Shown: positions 24,658-34,172, counted from the first letter of the stretch. The stretch: DNA of 64,000 nucleotides from Sphingorhabdus sp. EL138 (GCF_900258045.1 NZ_OGVD01000003.1:248001-312000); one strand, 5' to 3'. A program made the numbers and translations. The notes: generated by a model not told the origin, from the letters alone.

Positions 24658-27402
24658 CTATTTTTTCATCGCTTCCTTAAGAGCGGCCAGTTCGGCAAAG
24701 GCACCGCCGGCAGAAGCCAATACCGGCTCCGCCTTCCGGGAGTGGGAGCCGGATTTGTTCGATTTTTTCCGATGCGCTGATTTCTTGCCTTGATGCTTGC
24801 GGTGATTGGTTGATCGGGCTTTGCCCATGCCTTTCCAGCGCCAATATTTCTTTGGTGTCTCGGGTTGAGAGCTATCATCGGCAGCTTTATCTTCCGTAGC
24901 TTTATCTTCAGCGGGCTGCGCCATTTCGGCTTGGGCATCCGCTTTTGCATCGGGTTCAACGGCTTCGGTTTTATCTGATTCGACGACAGGCGGATGATCA
25001 TCCGTTTTTGCAAAACCGGCTATTTCGAGCAGTGCTTCATGCACTTCGCTCGATAGTCCCAGAGACGTTGCCAGTGCAGGGTCCACAGCAAAAATAGGCC
25101 CCTGCTGCCGCGCTTCATGCGCCTGTTTGACCAGGCGTTCCGCCATATCGACCCGGACATATTCGTTGCCAATCTTGCGAAATCCCAATCGGCTGGCATG
25201 TTCGGGAGCAGCAAATTTCCAGTCCTTCAGGTGGACCGCATTGTCGCCGGGAAGCGCAATCATCGGTTGCTCGTCCAGCGCCGCGAAAAGGGCGTTGCGC
25301 CAGAGCACGGCACCAGGCTTCATCAACGCATGGTGGAAAATATCCAGTGCTCCGAAAACCAGTCCGCCGCGCCGGGCGACCCCGCGCATATCGTTATCTA
25401 GTGCCCGAACTGCCTGATCAATCTGTCGGCGCATGATAATGCCACCCGCTTCGACGATCTGGGCAAACAGCGCACGAACCGAAGCCGGTGTGGTCGGGTC
25501 ATTGGCCAGCCCATCAATTTTGACGAGCCCTTCCAGGTGCTTCGCCTTCATCGTTTCGACCCATTGCTTGATCCGTTCTTCGGCCTTTTTGCTGTTTTCG
25601 GGTGAAATGTCTTTCAGCGCGCGATCAAATTTGATTTCGGGATGCAGCAAGTCTTTTCCCTTGGCGAGCACCGCCAGTTTCGCCTCTTGCCAATAGACCA
25701 CCGGCTGACCGGCTTCATCCGCAGCCAGAGCCAGTTCGCTATCAGGTGCTTTTGCCAGCGCGTCAGCTTTATCGGTCATAATCGGTCCCAAATATCTTTC
25801 CGCTGCGGCAAGCAGCATCTTGCGGTCTTCCCTCCGGCTATCCGAAGGCACGATAAATTGAAAGCCTTTCAGCGTTCCAATTTCAAGTCCGTCCACCAAT
25901 ACAGCACCGTCTGTTTCCAATGCAACGTCTTGCGGCAAGGCGTCTTTCAAAAGGCCGCGCATAAGCACACGCGTGCGTTTGTCGACAAATCTCTGGGTCA
26001 ACTGATTATGCATGGCATCGCTGAGCCGCCGTTCCAGCAAGCGGGTGCGCTCCACCATCACTTCTGCCTGCTCCACCCAACGCGATTTTTGCGCAATATA
26101 GCTCCAGCTGCGGGCGGCAGATATGCGCGCGGCAAGAGTCGAAATATCGCCCTGAACATTTTCCAGCCGGGCAATTTCCTGTGCCATCCGCGCATGGGGG
26201 ATGCGGCCATTGCCCTGCACAAGATAGGGCCAGAGCGAAGCGACAAATCGCGCCTGATGATCCGCACCGACTTTGCGGAAATCGGGAATGCAAGCCGCTT
26301 CCCAGAGCAAACGCACTTCGGCGCGGCCGATGGCCAAGCGGCTAACAGCGGGATCTTTTGCAAGCCGTTTCAATACCGCCAAATCGATCGCTTCCGGTGC
26401 AGCTTGCAACAACCGATCCTTTGGCTTGTCTTCCAGAGATTGAATGAGACTGGTGACGCTGGTTACATCCGGATCTGCATTGCGCCAATACAGCCATTCC
26501 AATCGCGGAAAATCATGATCCTCCAGCCGCTGGATCTCCTCAGGCTCCAGCTCATCGGAAGAGGCCAGTCCTGAAAGCACGCCAAAACTTCCGTCTTTTT
26601 GGTGACGGCCGGCGCGGCCGGCAATCTGTCCGATTTCCGCAAGCGTCAGGCGGCGACGTCGGCGACCATCAAATTTCTTGAGAGCCGCAAAAGCCACGTG
26701 AGAAACATCCAGGTTCAAACCCATTCCAATGGCATCGGTGGCGACCAGATAATCGACTTCGCCATCCTGATACATTTTAACCTGCGCATTGCGGGTTTGC
26801 GGCGACAGTGATCCCATCACTATGGCAGCGCCACCATGTTGTCGGCGCAGCATTTCTGCAATCGCATAAACATCCTCGACGGAAAACGCGACAATCGCCG
26901 AACGCCGCGGTAATCGCGACAGTTTTCTTGGCCCGGCATAGCTTAGTGTCGAAAAGCGCGGACGGGAGATAATCTCGGCATCTGGTATCAACTTTTCCAC
27001 CAAGGGACGAAGGCTGTCCGACCCCAGGATCATGGTTTCATCCCGGCCGCGTATGTTCAGCATCCGGTCGGTAAAAATATGCCCCCGTTCCGGGTTTATG
27101 CCAAGCTGCGCTTCATCAATGGCGACGAAGCTGAAATCCCGGTCAATCGGCATTGCTTCCGCGGTACATAGGAACCAGCGCGCATCGGGCGGAACAATTT
27201 TTTCTTCCCCGGTCACTAAAGCAACCCGATTGGCCCCTTTCAGCGCCACCACCCGGTCATAGACTTCGCGCGCGAGCAATCGCAGCGGAAATCCGATCAT
27301 ACCGCTGGAATGCGCGCACATCCGCTCGACCGCCAAATGGGTTTTACCGGTATTGGTGGGGCCGAGAACGGCAATAACAGGGGACTGGGAGAAGTCGGAC
27401 AT
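24658..27402 (-). CDS. SUV3-like RNA/DNA helicase
   Basis: A 914-aa superfamily 2 helicase related to mitochondrial SUV3, thought to unwind RNA for degradation. Motifs: Walker A GPTNTGKTH (about residue 14), VTGEEKI, DEAQ in VAIDEAQLGIN, MGSLSPQTR, VATDAIGMGLNLDV and IAGRAGRHQ. The middle holds SUV3-type helical domains. The last ~110 residues are low-complexity, acidic then Lys/Arg-rich (HRKHQGKKSAHRKK). It is upstream of the S4 gene in one minus-strand unit. Confidence 0.88.
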   Translation of the reverse strand: MSDFSQSPVIAVLGPTNTGKTHLAVERMCAHSSGMIGFPLRLLAREVYDRVVALKGANRVALVTGEEKIVPPDARWFLCTAEAMPIDRDFSFVAIDEAQLGINPERGHIFTDRMLNIRGRDETMILGSDSLRPLVEKLIPDAEIISRPRFSTLSYAGPRKLSRLPRRSAIVAFSVEDVYAIAEMLRRQHGGAAIVMGSLSPQTRNAQVKMYQDGEVDYLVATDAIGMGLNLDVSHVAFAALKKFDGRRRRRLTLAEIGQIAGRAGRHQKDGSFGVLSGLASSDELEPEEIQRLEDHDFPRLEWLYWRNADPDVTSVTSLIQSLEDKPKDRLLQAAPEAIDLAVLKRLAKDPAVSRLAIGRAEVRLLWEAACIPDFRKVGADHQARFVASLWPYLVQGNGRIPHARMAQEIARLENVQGDISTLAARISAARSWSYIAQKSRWVEQAEVMVERTRLLERRLSDAMHNQLTQRFVDKRTRVLMRGLLKDALPQDVALETDGAVLVDGLEIGTLKGFQFIVPSDSRREDRKMLLAAAERYLGPIMTDKADALAKAPDSELALAADEAGQPVVYWQEAKLAVLAKGKDLLHPEIKFDRALKDISPENSKKAEERIKQWVETMKAKHLEGLVKIDGLANDPTTPASVRALFAQIVEAGGIIMRRQIDQAVRALDNDMRGVARRGGLVFGALDIFHHALMKPGAVLWRNALFAALDEQPMIALPGDNAVHLKDWKFAAPEHASRLGFRKIGNEYVRVDMAERLVKQAHEARQQGPIFAVDPALATSLGLSSEVHEALLEIAGFAKTDDHPPVVESDKTEAVEPDAKADAQAEMAQPAEDKATEDKAADDSSQPETPKKYWRWKGMGKARSTNHRKHQGKKSAHRKKSNKSGSHSRKAEPVLASAGGAFAELAALKEAMKK

Positions 27403-27535
27403 TTGCCTTACCTCACCGCATCTGCATCAAACTGGCAAGCAGAATCCTTGTAAAATCGGCAAGATTCTTGGCATTTCGACCGGATACCCGCGAATTTACA
27501 CGTTTTACCGCATAGCATGTCATGGAAGCCCGATC

Positions 27536-27551
27536 TTAATTTGACATTAAC
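27536..27551 (+). promoter_or_regulatory. CtrA-type box upstream of the M23 peptidase gene
   Basis: TTAA at 27536-27539, seven bases, then TTAAC at 27547-27551: an exact TTAA-N7-TTAAC match on the plus strand. It ends 104 bases before the chosen ATG of the peptidase gene. The remaining ~250-base gap has no gene. Confidence 0.5.
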
Positions 27552-27655
27552 TCTATTCCTTCACAGAGACAGAAATATTATTGCGATGCATATCTGTTTT
27601 TTGGGTTTAAAAAAAACAGCATCGCCAAGGGGTGCATTTGTTCAAGAGTATCGAC

Positions 27656-29218
27656 ATGCTTGCCGATCAAGGAAATGGGGCTGCGGCTATCGCAGCAGAG
27701 CCCGCTGCGCCTTCCTTTACCTTGCCCTTTGCCCTACCGGAAAATTTCAACGATGTTCTGGACCGGTGGCAAGACCGATTTGCCCAGACCGATTGGGTGC
27801 CGGACCTTGGCAGAGATATTGGCAGCCTCACGTGGCTTCGCGGTCTGGCAACTTTGGTATTACTCTGCGGCATCGCGATTTCCTGTCTGCCCGATTTTGG
27901 GCCGATCAAAGGCCATCAAAATGCTGCTCTGACCGGTTTTAGAGCCGATCAAGCCCGTTCGCAAACCATTGCTCCGCTGGCTTACGGATCAGATACCGGC
28001 ATCCGTATGGCCGCCACCGATGCGGTTCGTCCGCTCGCACAAAGCCCCGAGCGCCCCTCCATTGAACTGGTCGCAACTTTGGGCCGTGGTGACAGCCTCC
28101 GCCGCGTTTTACAGCGCGCCGGTGTGGCCAATGCCGAAGCTGGCGAAGTCAATGAGCTGGTTGCTGGTGCGGTGAGTCTCGATGAGATAAAGCCCGGCAC
28201 GAAAATCGATGTAGTACTCGGCCGCCGTCCAGCAAAGAACCAACCGCGTCCGCTGGACCAGTTGGCTTTCCGGGCACGCTTCGATCTCAATCTGGAAATC
28301 CTGCGCAATGGCGATCAACTGGAACTCAATCGCAAGCCGATCATGGTCGATGACACTCCGCTCAGGATCAAGGGAACCGTAGGATCCAGCCTGTATCGCT
28401 CGGCAAGGGCGGCCGGCGCACCGGCTGATGCGGTGCAAAAATATCTTCAGGTTATCGGCAAGAAAATGTCGGTGTCGCGAGACATACGTTCAACCGATGA
28501 ATTTGACATCATCCTCGGATATCGCCGTGCGGAAACGGGAGAGGTAGAGGTTGGTGATTTGCTTTATGCAGGCATAGAACGCGACGGCAAGGCCAAGGCA
28601 CAGATGCTGAAATGGACCAGCGGCGGACGCTCCAACTGGTTTGAAGCATCCGGCGTCGGACAATCCAGTGGCCAGCTGGTTCGCCCAACAAACGGCCGAA
28701 GAACTTCTGGTTATGGCATGCGCCGACATCCGATCCTGCGTTATAAACGTATGCATAGCGGCATTGATTTTGGCGGAGGCTATGGCGCTCCGATTTATGC
28801 CGTAACCGATGGCAGAGTGACTTTTGCTGGCCGGAAAGGTGGCTACGGCAAGTTTGTCAAAATCAAACATAGCGGCGGTCTTGCTTCCGGCTATGCCCAT
28901 ATGAGCCGGATCGCCGTTAGCAATGGTCGCAAAGTCCGAAAGGGCCAGATTATCGGCTATATCGGTTCCACCGGTCTGTCGACTGGCCCCCATCTGCACT
29001 ATGAGCTCTATCGTAATGGCAGGACGATCAACCCCAATTCGGTTAAATTCGTCCAGCGTGCCGAACTGGGCGGCAAGGAACTCAGGAAGTTCAAGAACGA
29101 GTTGAAGCGTTTGCAACAAGTCGAGCCAGGTGCCGCTCTTGGCACGTTGAAAAGCGCATCAACCGGCCCGAAAAAACAGCGAGAAATCAGTCGGCTGAGC
29201 AAAGCATCGATCAGCTAA
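27656..29218 (+). CDS. M23 (LytM-domain) metallopeptidase, membrane-anchored
   Basis: A 520-aa envelope protein with one membrane segment at about residues 65-85 (GLATLVLLCGIAISCL), a periplasmic region with a LysM-like/OapA-type part (GRGDSLRRVLQRAGV), and a C-terminal LytM domain. The LytM domain carries HSGIDFGGGYGAPIYA (first His and Asp of the zinc site), SGYAHMSR and HLHYE (HxH motif), so it looks catalytically competent for peptidoglycan cross-link cleavage. ATG 27656 is preferred (AAGAG 7 bases upstream); a GTG at 27632 would add eight residues. Confidence 0.9.
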   Translation: MLADQGNGAAAIAAEPAAPSFTLPFALPENFNDVLDRWQDRFAQTDWVPDLGRDIGSLTWLRGLATLVLLCGIAISCLPDFGPIKGHQNAALTGFRADQARSQTIAPLAYGSDTGIRMAATDAVRPLAQSPERPSIELVATLGRGDSLRRVLQRAGVANAEAGEVNELVAGAVSLDEIKPGTKIDVVLGRRPAKNQPRPLDQLAFRARFDLNLEILRNGDQLELNRKPIMVDDTPLRIKGTVGSSLYRSARAAGAPADAVQKYLQVIGKKMSVSRDIRSTDEFDIILGYRRAETGEVEVGDLLYAGIERDGKAKAQMLKWTSGGRSNWFEASGVGQSSGQLVRPTNGRRTSGYGMRRHPILRYKRMHSGIDFGGGYGAPIYAVTDGRVTFAGRKGGYGKFVKIKHSGGLASGYAHMSRIAVSNGRKVRKGQIIGYIGSTGLSTGPHLHYELYRNGRTINPNSVKFVQRAELGGKELRKFKNELKRLQQVEPGAALGTLKSASTGPKKQREISRLSKASIS

Positions 29219-29222
29219 AGCT

Positions 29223-29540
29223 TCAGAAATTGCCAAGGCAAATATCGGTTGCCGCTTCCAGCTTTGCCTCGGGCGGATTCATTTTTTCGCTGATCCCGTC
29301 AAGAGTCTTGCCCAGTTCTTCCGCCAGACAATTACATATAGGTGTTGCCTGAGATTCCGGTGCACCGGCCTTTTTGGATTCTGTAACGCATCCAGCGACA
29401 AATTCTGTATTCCAGCTTTCATCAAAGCTTTTGTTGAAAGCACCAGCAAGGCTATTTTCATCATCCGCACTGCCACAGGCTGACAAAGCGAAAGTGGCAG
29501 CCAATAATAGTGGAACAACCAAACGGGATCTCACAGGCAT
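29223..29540 (-). CDS. Small lipoprotein of unknown function
   Basis: A 105-aa protein with lipoprotein signal MPVRSRLVVPLLLAATFALS followed by AC (lipobox LSAC). The mature part has three further Cys (AGCVTE, PICNCLAEE) and a fourth in TDICLGNF. ATG 29540 is chosen over the upstream in-frame start because GGAAG precedes it and the lipobox spacing is then normal. It is convergent with the M23 peptidase gene, four bases apart. I do not recognise the family. Confidence 0.6.
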   Translation of the reverse strand: MPVRSRLVVPLLLAATFALSACGSADDENSLAGAFNKSFDESWNTEFVAGCVTESKKAGAPESQATPICNCLAEELGKTLDGISEKMNPPEAKLEAATDICLGNF

Positions 29541-29708
29541 AAAATCTTCCTTCTTGAATGGAGACTGGATGAATAGTGGAAATGATGTTTTGACAGGCTG
29601 CATCCCGCAAATCTTCGCAACAGCGTAAAAGATGCGGGCGGTGTCTGCAAGCTGTACACAATGCTATTTCAATTGCCCTACGGAGCCGCCTCTCTATATT
29701 AGATCAAC

Positions 29709-30710
29709 ATGAGCCAAAATCCTGCCTTCCCCCGAACCCGTCTGCGCCGCACCCGCGCTTCTGCATGGAGCCGCGCAATGGTTCGCGAAAACCATCTGAC
29801 CCCGGCTGATCTGATCTGGCCGCTCTTCATTTCGGATGGGGAAAATATCGAAGAACCGATTACCTCGCTCCCCGGCGTGTCGCGCTGGTCTGTGGACTTG
29901 ATTGTGGAGCGCGCCAAAGAGGCCCGCGATCTTGGGATCGCCTGTGTTGCTTTATTCCCGAACACGCCGGCAGACAAACGGAGTGACGAGGGTATGGAGG
30001 CGCTCAACATCGATAATCTCATGTGCCGCGCCACCAAAGCCATCAAAGATGCTCTGGGGGATGATATCGGCGTACTTACAGATGTCGCGCTCGATCCCTA
30101 TACTACCCACGGGCAGGATGGGCTGATTGACTCCAATGGCTATGTTGAGAATGACCGCACACTCGACATGCTGACCAAGCAGGCACTGAACCAGGCCAAT
30201 GCCGGTGCGGATATCATCGCACCGTCCGATATGATGGACGGCAGGGTTGGTGCCATTCGCGATACGCTGGAACTGGCGCACTATCACAATGTACAGATCA
30301 TGGCTTATGCCGCCAAATATGCCAGTGCCTTTTACGGACCGTTCCGGGATGCTGTGGGCTCGAGCGGCACTCTGAAAGGCGACAAGAAAAGCTATCAGAT
30401 GGATCCCGCCAATAGTGATGAGGCGATGCGTGAAATCGCTCTCGACATTGCCGAAGGCGCAGACAGCGTGATGGTCAAACCCGGCCTCGCCTATCTCGAC
30501 ATCATCTATCGCGCCAAAAGCGAATTTAACGTACCGGTCTTCGCCTATCAGGTATCTGGTGAATATGCATTGGTCGCCGCTGGGGCCGCCGCCGGCATTG
30601 GCGACCGCGATGCCTTGATGATGGAAAAGCTGATCGCGTTCAAACGCGCCGGCTGTTCTGGTATATTGACCTATTTCGCTGCCGATGCAGCCCGGCTGCT
30701 CCATGAGTGA
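29709..30710 (+). CDS. hemB: Delta-aminolevulinic acid dehydratase (porphobilinogen synthase)
   Basis: Condenses two 5-aminolevulinates to porphobilinogen in haem synthesis; 333 aa. The Schiff-base lysines are in AYAAKYASAFYGPFRDA and MVKPGLAYLDII. At the usual metal loop it reads DVALDPYTTHGQDG, with Asp in place of the Cys cluster, so it belongs to the Mg-dependent, zinc-independent class. Its last eight bases overlap the start of the next gene. Confidence 0.96.
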   Translation: MSQNPAFPRTRLRRTRASAWSRAMVRENHLTPADLIWPLFISDGENIEEPITSLPGVSRWSVDLIVERAKEARDLGIACVALFPNTPADKRSDEGMEALNIDNLMCRATKAIKDALGDDIGVLTDVALDPYTTHGQDGLIDSNGYVENDRTLDMLTKQALNQANAGADIIAPSDMMDGRVGAIRDTLELAHYHNVQIMAYAAKYASAFYGPFRDAVGSSGTLKGDKKSYQMDPANSDEAMREIALDIAEGADSVMVKPGLAYLDIIYRAKSEFNVPVFAYQVSGEYALVAAGAAAGIGDRDALMMEKLIAFKRAGCSGILTYFAADAARLLHE

Positions 30711-31260
30711 CGTTATATTGGAAACCGAACGGCTGCGCCTGCGTGGTTGGCGTGATGAAGATATTGATCCTTTCATGACCTATCTCAACACGCCCAAAGT
30801 CACGCGCTGGCTTGGCGGTGTGCAAACCCGCGAGAAATTTCTGGAAGCCGTTGAGCGAATCAGGGGCTATGACCGCGATTTCGGGCACACATTCTGGATT
30901 GTAGAACGAAAATCAGACAATGCTTTACTTGGATTCTGTGGATTGAAACGCGTAAATGCCCCGCAACCCAAGCTTACCGGCGCCTTCGAAATCGGCTGGC
31001 GTTTGCGGGAAGATGTCTGGGGTCAAGGCTATGCGAAAGAGGCCGCATCCGCGACGATGGATGCGGCGTTTACAAGACATAAAGCTCCCTTTGTAGTGGC
31101 CCTTACCGTCCCGGGAAACGAACCATCCTGGGGTCTGATGAAACGTCTCGGCATGACCCATCGACCGGATTTGGATTTTCATGACCCCAATTATGATGAA
31201 GACCTGAATCCGACCATTGTTTATCGTATCGAAGCCAAAGACTGGAAACCAGACGCATGA
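30703..31260 (+). CDS. GNAT family N-acetyltransferase
   Basis: A 185-aa RimJ/RimL-type acetyltransferase. ILETERLRLRGWRDEDIDPF is the classic N-terminus, GWRLREDVWGQGYAKEAA is the acetyl-CoA binding motif A, and GNEPSWGLMKRLGM is motif B. The substrate is unknown (protein N-termini, antibiotic or small amine). ATG 30703 overlaps the hemB stop by 8 bases; its own stop overlaps the next start (ATGA), so the three genes form one operon. Confidence 0.88.
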   Translation: MSDVILETERLRLRGWRDEDIDPFMTYLNTPKVTRWLGGVQTREKFLEAVERIRGYDRDFGHTFWIVERKSDNALLGFCGLKRVNAPQPKLTGAFEIGWRLREDVWGQGYAKEAASATMDAAFTRHKAPFVVALTVPGNEPSWGLMKRLGMTHRPDLDFHDPNYDEDLNPTIVYRIEAKDWKPDA

Positions 31261-31814
31261 CCGATCCACTCATCCTGCCCTTTAATGGCAAAACGCCGAA
31301 AATTCATGAAACGGCATTTATTGCGCCGGGCTGCAAAATCATTGGCGATGTGGAAATCGGTCCGGAATCGAGCATCTGGTATAATTGTGTGATCCGCGCG
31401 GACGTCAATTACATTAAAATCGGCGCACGCAGCAATATTCAGGATGGCACTACCATCCACTGCGACAGTGCCACACCGGCCACACCAAATGGGCACCCGA
31501 CAATTATCGGGGATGACGTGCTGGTCGGTCATATGGTCATGCTCCACGGAGCGACGCTGGAAGATCGAGCTTTTGTAGGCCTTAGCACCACGGTAATGGA
31601 TGGCTGCGTGATTGAAGGCGACGGGATGCTTGCCGCAGGCGCTACGCTCACGCCCAATAAACGGATTCCGACGGGGCAGCTTTGGGCCGGATCACCCGCC
31701 AAATATATGCGCGATCTGCCCGAACCGGCCATTGCAGGCATGCGTATGGGCGTGGCGCATTATGTCGAAAATGCAAAGGCCCATAAAGCGGCAGTGGAAG
31801 CCGCTCAAAAATAA
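31257..31814 (+). CDS. Gamma-carbonic anhydrase family protein
   Basis: Left-handed beta-helix hexapeptide-repeat protein of 185 aa (YrdA/PaaY type). IHETAFIAPGCKIIGDVEIG begins the repeats; the zinc-binding histidines are in TIHCDSA and VGHMVMLHG. It may be a true carbonic anhydrase or an acyltransferase-like scaffold; several key His are present but the active-site Glu of Cam is not obvious. It is the last gene of the hemB operon. Confidence 0.88.
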   Translation: MTDPLILPFNGKTPKIHETAFIAPGCKIIGDVEIGPESSIWYNCVIRADVNYIKIGARSNIQDGTTIHCDSATPATPNGHPTIIGDDVLVGHMVMLHGATLEDRAFVGLSTTVMDGCVIEGDGMLAAGATLTPNKRIPTGQLWAGSPAKYMRDLPEPAIAGMRMGVAHYVENAKAHKAAVEAAQK

Positions 31815-31819
31815 GCCCT

Positions 31820-32338
31820 TTAACGCATGCTCGATTTCAGTTTTTCGATTTCCTGTTGCTGGGAGGAAACCTGTGCCTCAATTTTTTCCCGAAACTGCGC
31901 GATAATTGCAGCGGCTCCTTTTTCTTCACCAGAAAATTCCTGATCAAGCCGCTCCATGTAAAGTGTATCGAGATCCGCCAGCGCAGATATCGAAGGACTG
32001 CGATCCATTTCCAATGAGGAAAGCTGCACCTGCGCTACCACCCATGATTCGCTGGATGGTTCAGCGCCGCGCGCTGCCGATACGCTTTGCTTCACTTTCG
32101 GCAGATCAGCCAGAAAAGCCTGATGGGCGGTGTTGCTCTGACGAACCGCCGCATCGACAGCATTTCCAAGCGCCGTAGGCAATGTAGCCATCACCTCTGG
32201 TGTTGGTGCCGCTGTATCCGTTATTGCTGGTCCATCCTCATAGGGTCGCTTCGCAAGAGAAGGAAAATCACTGCCTTGCATAGCACAGGCGGACAAAGAC
32301 AGGCCAAGGGCCGGAACCAAAAACACCGATAATTTCAT
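31820..32338 (-). CDS. Putative lipoprotein, unknown function
   Basis: A 172-aa protein with signal MKLSVFLVPALGLSLSACAM (lipobox LSAC). The rest is helical and charged, ending in a coiled-coil-like segment (QQQEIEKLKSSMR). ATG 32338 is chosen over the upstream in-frame start at 32488 because the lipoprotein signal starts there. It is divergent from rplU and convergent with the gamma-CA gene. The family is not recognised; possibly an envelope scaffold. Confidence 0.6.
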   Translation of the reverse strand: MKLSVFLVPALGLSLSACAMQGSDFPSLAKRPYEDGPAITDTAAPTPEVMATLPTALGNAVDAAVRQSNTAHQAFLADLPKVKQSVSAARGAEPSSESWVVAQVQLSSLEMDRSPSISALADLDTLYMERLDQEFSGEEKGAAAIIAQFREKIEAQVSSQQQEIEKLKSSMR

Positions 32339-32469
32339 AGAGGCACCTTTAGGCTGCGGTGATTGCTGCTGCAATGGCCTTTGCACGGGCATGGAAGGGA
32401 GCGGTAGCTCCGCCGTGAAGGCCAGACCAGATGAAAGCAGAAACTTGCCTAAAAATCGGCCAATACCGG

Positions 32470-32580
32470 TTGACACAGCCATGCCCATCTAGTAGCTGCG
32501 CACTCTTTCCAGCGTGAGCCGAGAGACTCGCGTCTCCTTGCCCATGCGCTGGAACCACAAGATTGAAACGGAAAAATGCC
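32470..32580 (+). promoter_or_regulatory. Structured leader of rplU-rpmA
   Basis: TTGACA (32470-32475) is a good -35 candidate. Downstream, TTCCAGCG (32507-32514) pairs with CGCTGGAA (32547-32554), and inside it GAGAC (32523-32527) pairs with GTCTC (32532-32536) around the loop TCGC. The structure ends 26 bases before the L21 ATG. It is a candidate autoregulatory ribosomal-protein leader. Confidence 0.5.
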
Positions 32581-33123
32581 ATGTTCGCTATAGTGCGCAC
32601 CGGCGGTAAACAATATCGTGTTGCCGCAGGAGATATAATCGCAGTCGAAAAACTTGCTGGTGAAGCAGGTGATTCGGTAACCCTTGATGACGTTTTGCTG
32701 GCCGGTGACGGCGGTGAAATGAAAGACGTCAAAGGACTGACCGTCGCGGCTGAAATTGTTGCGCAGGAAAAAGGCGAGAAGGTCATTATCTTCAAGAAAC
32801 GCCGCCGGCATAACTATCGCCGTAAAAACGGCCATCGTCAGCAGCATACCGTGCTGAAGATCAGTGCTATCGGTTCTGCCAAGAAAGCGGCTCCTAAAAA
32901 AGCAGCGGCAAAACCGGCGGAAGACAAACCCGCTGCTGAGAAGAAAGCGGCACCCGCTAAAAAAGCAGCACCGGCCAAGAAGGCTGCACCTGCAAAGAAA
33001 GCTGCTGCTAAGCCAGCGCCAAAAAAGGCCGCTGCTAAAACAGAAGCAAAACCGGCTGCAGCCAAAAAAGCTCCAGCGAAAAAGCCAGCTGCCAAAAAAC
33101 CGGCTGCGAAGAAGAAGGACTAA
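32581..33123 (+). CDS. rplU: 50S ribosomal protein L21 with C-terminal histone H1-like tail
   Basis: L21 proper occupies about the first 100 residues: [38 protein letters not shown]. The remaining ~80 are almost only Lys, Ala and Pro (repeats of PAKKAA and KPAAKK), giving 180 aa instead of about 103. ATG 32581 is the conserved L21 start; the frame extends six codons upstream. It is 3 bases from rpmA in the usual rplU-rpmA operon. The tail resembles histone H1/AlgP-like basic tails and may bind rRNA or DNA. Confidence 0.95.
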   Translation: MFAIVRTGGKQYRVAAGDIIAVEKLAGEAGDSVTLDDVLLAGDGGEMKDVKGLTVAAEIVAQEKGEKVIIFKKRRRHNYRRKNGHRQQHTVLKISAIGSAKKAAPKKAAAKPAEDKPAAEKKAAPAKKAAPAKKAAPAKKAAAKPAPKKAAAKTEAKPAAAKKAPAKKPAAKKPAAKKKD

Positions 33124-33126
33124 ACC

Positions 33127-33396
33127 ATGGCACATAAGAAAGCAGGCGGTTCGTCGCGTAACGGCCGTGATTCAGAAGGCCGCCGTTTAGGCGTCAAAAA
33201 ATATGGCAGCGAAGCTGTTGTAGCTGGCAATATTATTATCCGCCAACGCGGAACCAAGACCCATCCGGGTCGCAATGTCGGTATGGGCAAAGACCACACC
33301 CTATTTGCGCTCATTGATGGCAAAGTGGAATTCCACAAGGGCAAACTCGGCCGCAAATATGTGTCAGTCGATGCCATGGCGGAAGCCGCCGAATAA
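33127..33396 (+). CDS. rpmA: 50S ribosomal protein L27
   Basis: An 89-aa ribosomal protein whose N-terminus reaches the peptidyl transferase centre. [20 protein letters not shown] is the family start with no N-terminal pre-sequence; [15 protein letters not shown] and [10 protein letters not shown] follow. It is co-transcribed with rplU and followed by a strong terminator. Confidence 0.97.
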   Translation: MAHKKAGGSSRNGRDSEGRRLGVKKYGSEAVVAGNIIIRQRGTKTHPGRNVGMGKDHTLFALIDGKVEFHKGKLGRKYVSVDAMAEAAE

Positions 33397-33465
33397 CCGG
33401 ACAATCGATAACGGGTTGTCCTTTGAGGGATGACCCGGATGGTTCAAAAAGAACCACCAGATTTC

Positions 33466-33496
33466 AGGGAGAGGGTCACCCCCTCTCCCTTTTTTT
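33466..33496 (+). terminator. Rho-independent terminator of rplU-rpmA
   Basis: Perfect 10-bp stem AGGGAGAGGG (33466-33475) and CCCTCTCCCT (33481-33490), loop TCACC, followed by seven T in total. Confidence 0.93.
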
Positions 33497-33620
33497 GTCT
33501 CTCCCTGTCGAAAATGTCACTGCGTTGTCATCGCTCCATTGTAGGGAGCGGTCAAACCAACACAGGGGCGGTTAAATTTTTGGACTTTGGCCAAGGTTAG
33601 CCAAAAAACGGAGAGTCCCG

Positions 33621-34172
33621 ATGTTTGCTAGAACGCCAAGATTATTGTTAAGACCGGGTTGGCCCGAAGACGCGAATGCGCTGTATCAAGCGATTAATGA
33701 CGAAGCAATTGTCCGTAATCTGGCCAGTGCACCATGGCCCTATAGCCGCGATGATGCAGATCATTTCCTGTCGCTGCCACAAAACCCCAAAAGCCCGCGC
33801 TGGTTGATCTATCGGCGGACGGCGGGTTCACCCTGCCTGGTCGGCACTTGCGGTATCGACCTTATGGCCGATGGTGGCGTTGAGCTCGGCTACTGGATTG
33901 GCCGCGACCATTGGGGTCTGGGTTATGCCACAGAAGCCGGACGCGCTGCACTCAGCACGGCGAAGGCTCTTGGCCATCGCGAAATTGTGGCAAGCCACTT
34001 CGTCGATAATCCGGCGTCAGGAAATGTCCTTACCAAGCTGGGCTTTCGTCGGACAGGCCGGACGGCACCCCGGTTTAGCAAGGGGCGCAACAGTTCCGTT
34101 GCAGCCGTTGAGTTTCAGCTGTCCCTGGAGGGCGACATGGAAAGCGATGTCATACGACCGCTCGCCGCGTAA
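33621..34172 (+). CDS. GNAT family N-acetyltransferase
   Basis: A 183-aa RimJ/RimL-like acetyltransferase. FARTPRLLLRPGWPEDANAL, then ELGYWIGRDHWGLGYATEA (acetyl-CoA motif) and NPASGNVLTKLGFRRTGR are diagnostic. It is unrelated in position to the other GNAT gene at 30703. GGAGAG precedes the ATG. Substrate unknown. Confidence 0.88.
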   Translation: MFARTPRLLLRPGWPEDANALYQAINDEAIVRNLASAPWPYSRDDADHFLSLPQNPKSPRWLIYRRTAGSPCLVGTCGIDLMADGGVELGYWIGRDHWGLGYATEAGRAALSTAKALGHREIVASHFVDNPASGNVLTKLGFRRTGRTAPRFSKGRNSSVAAVEFQLSLEGDMESDVIRPLAA

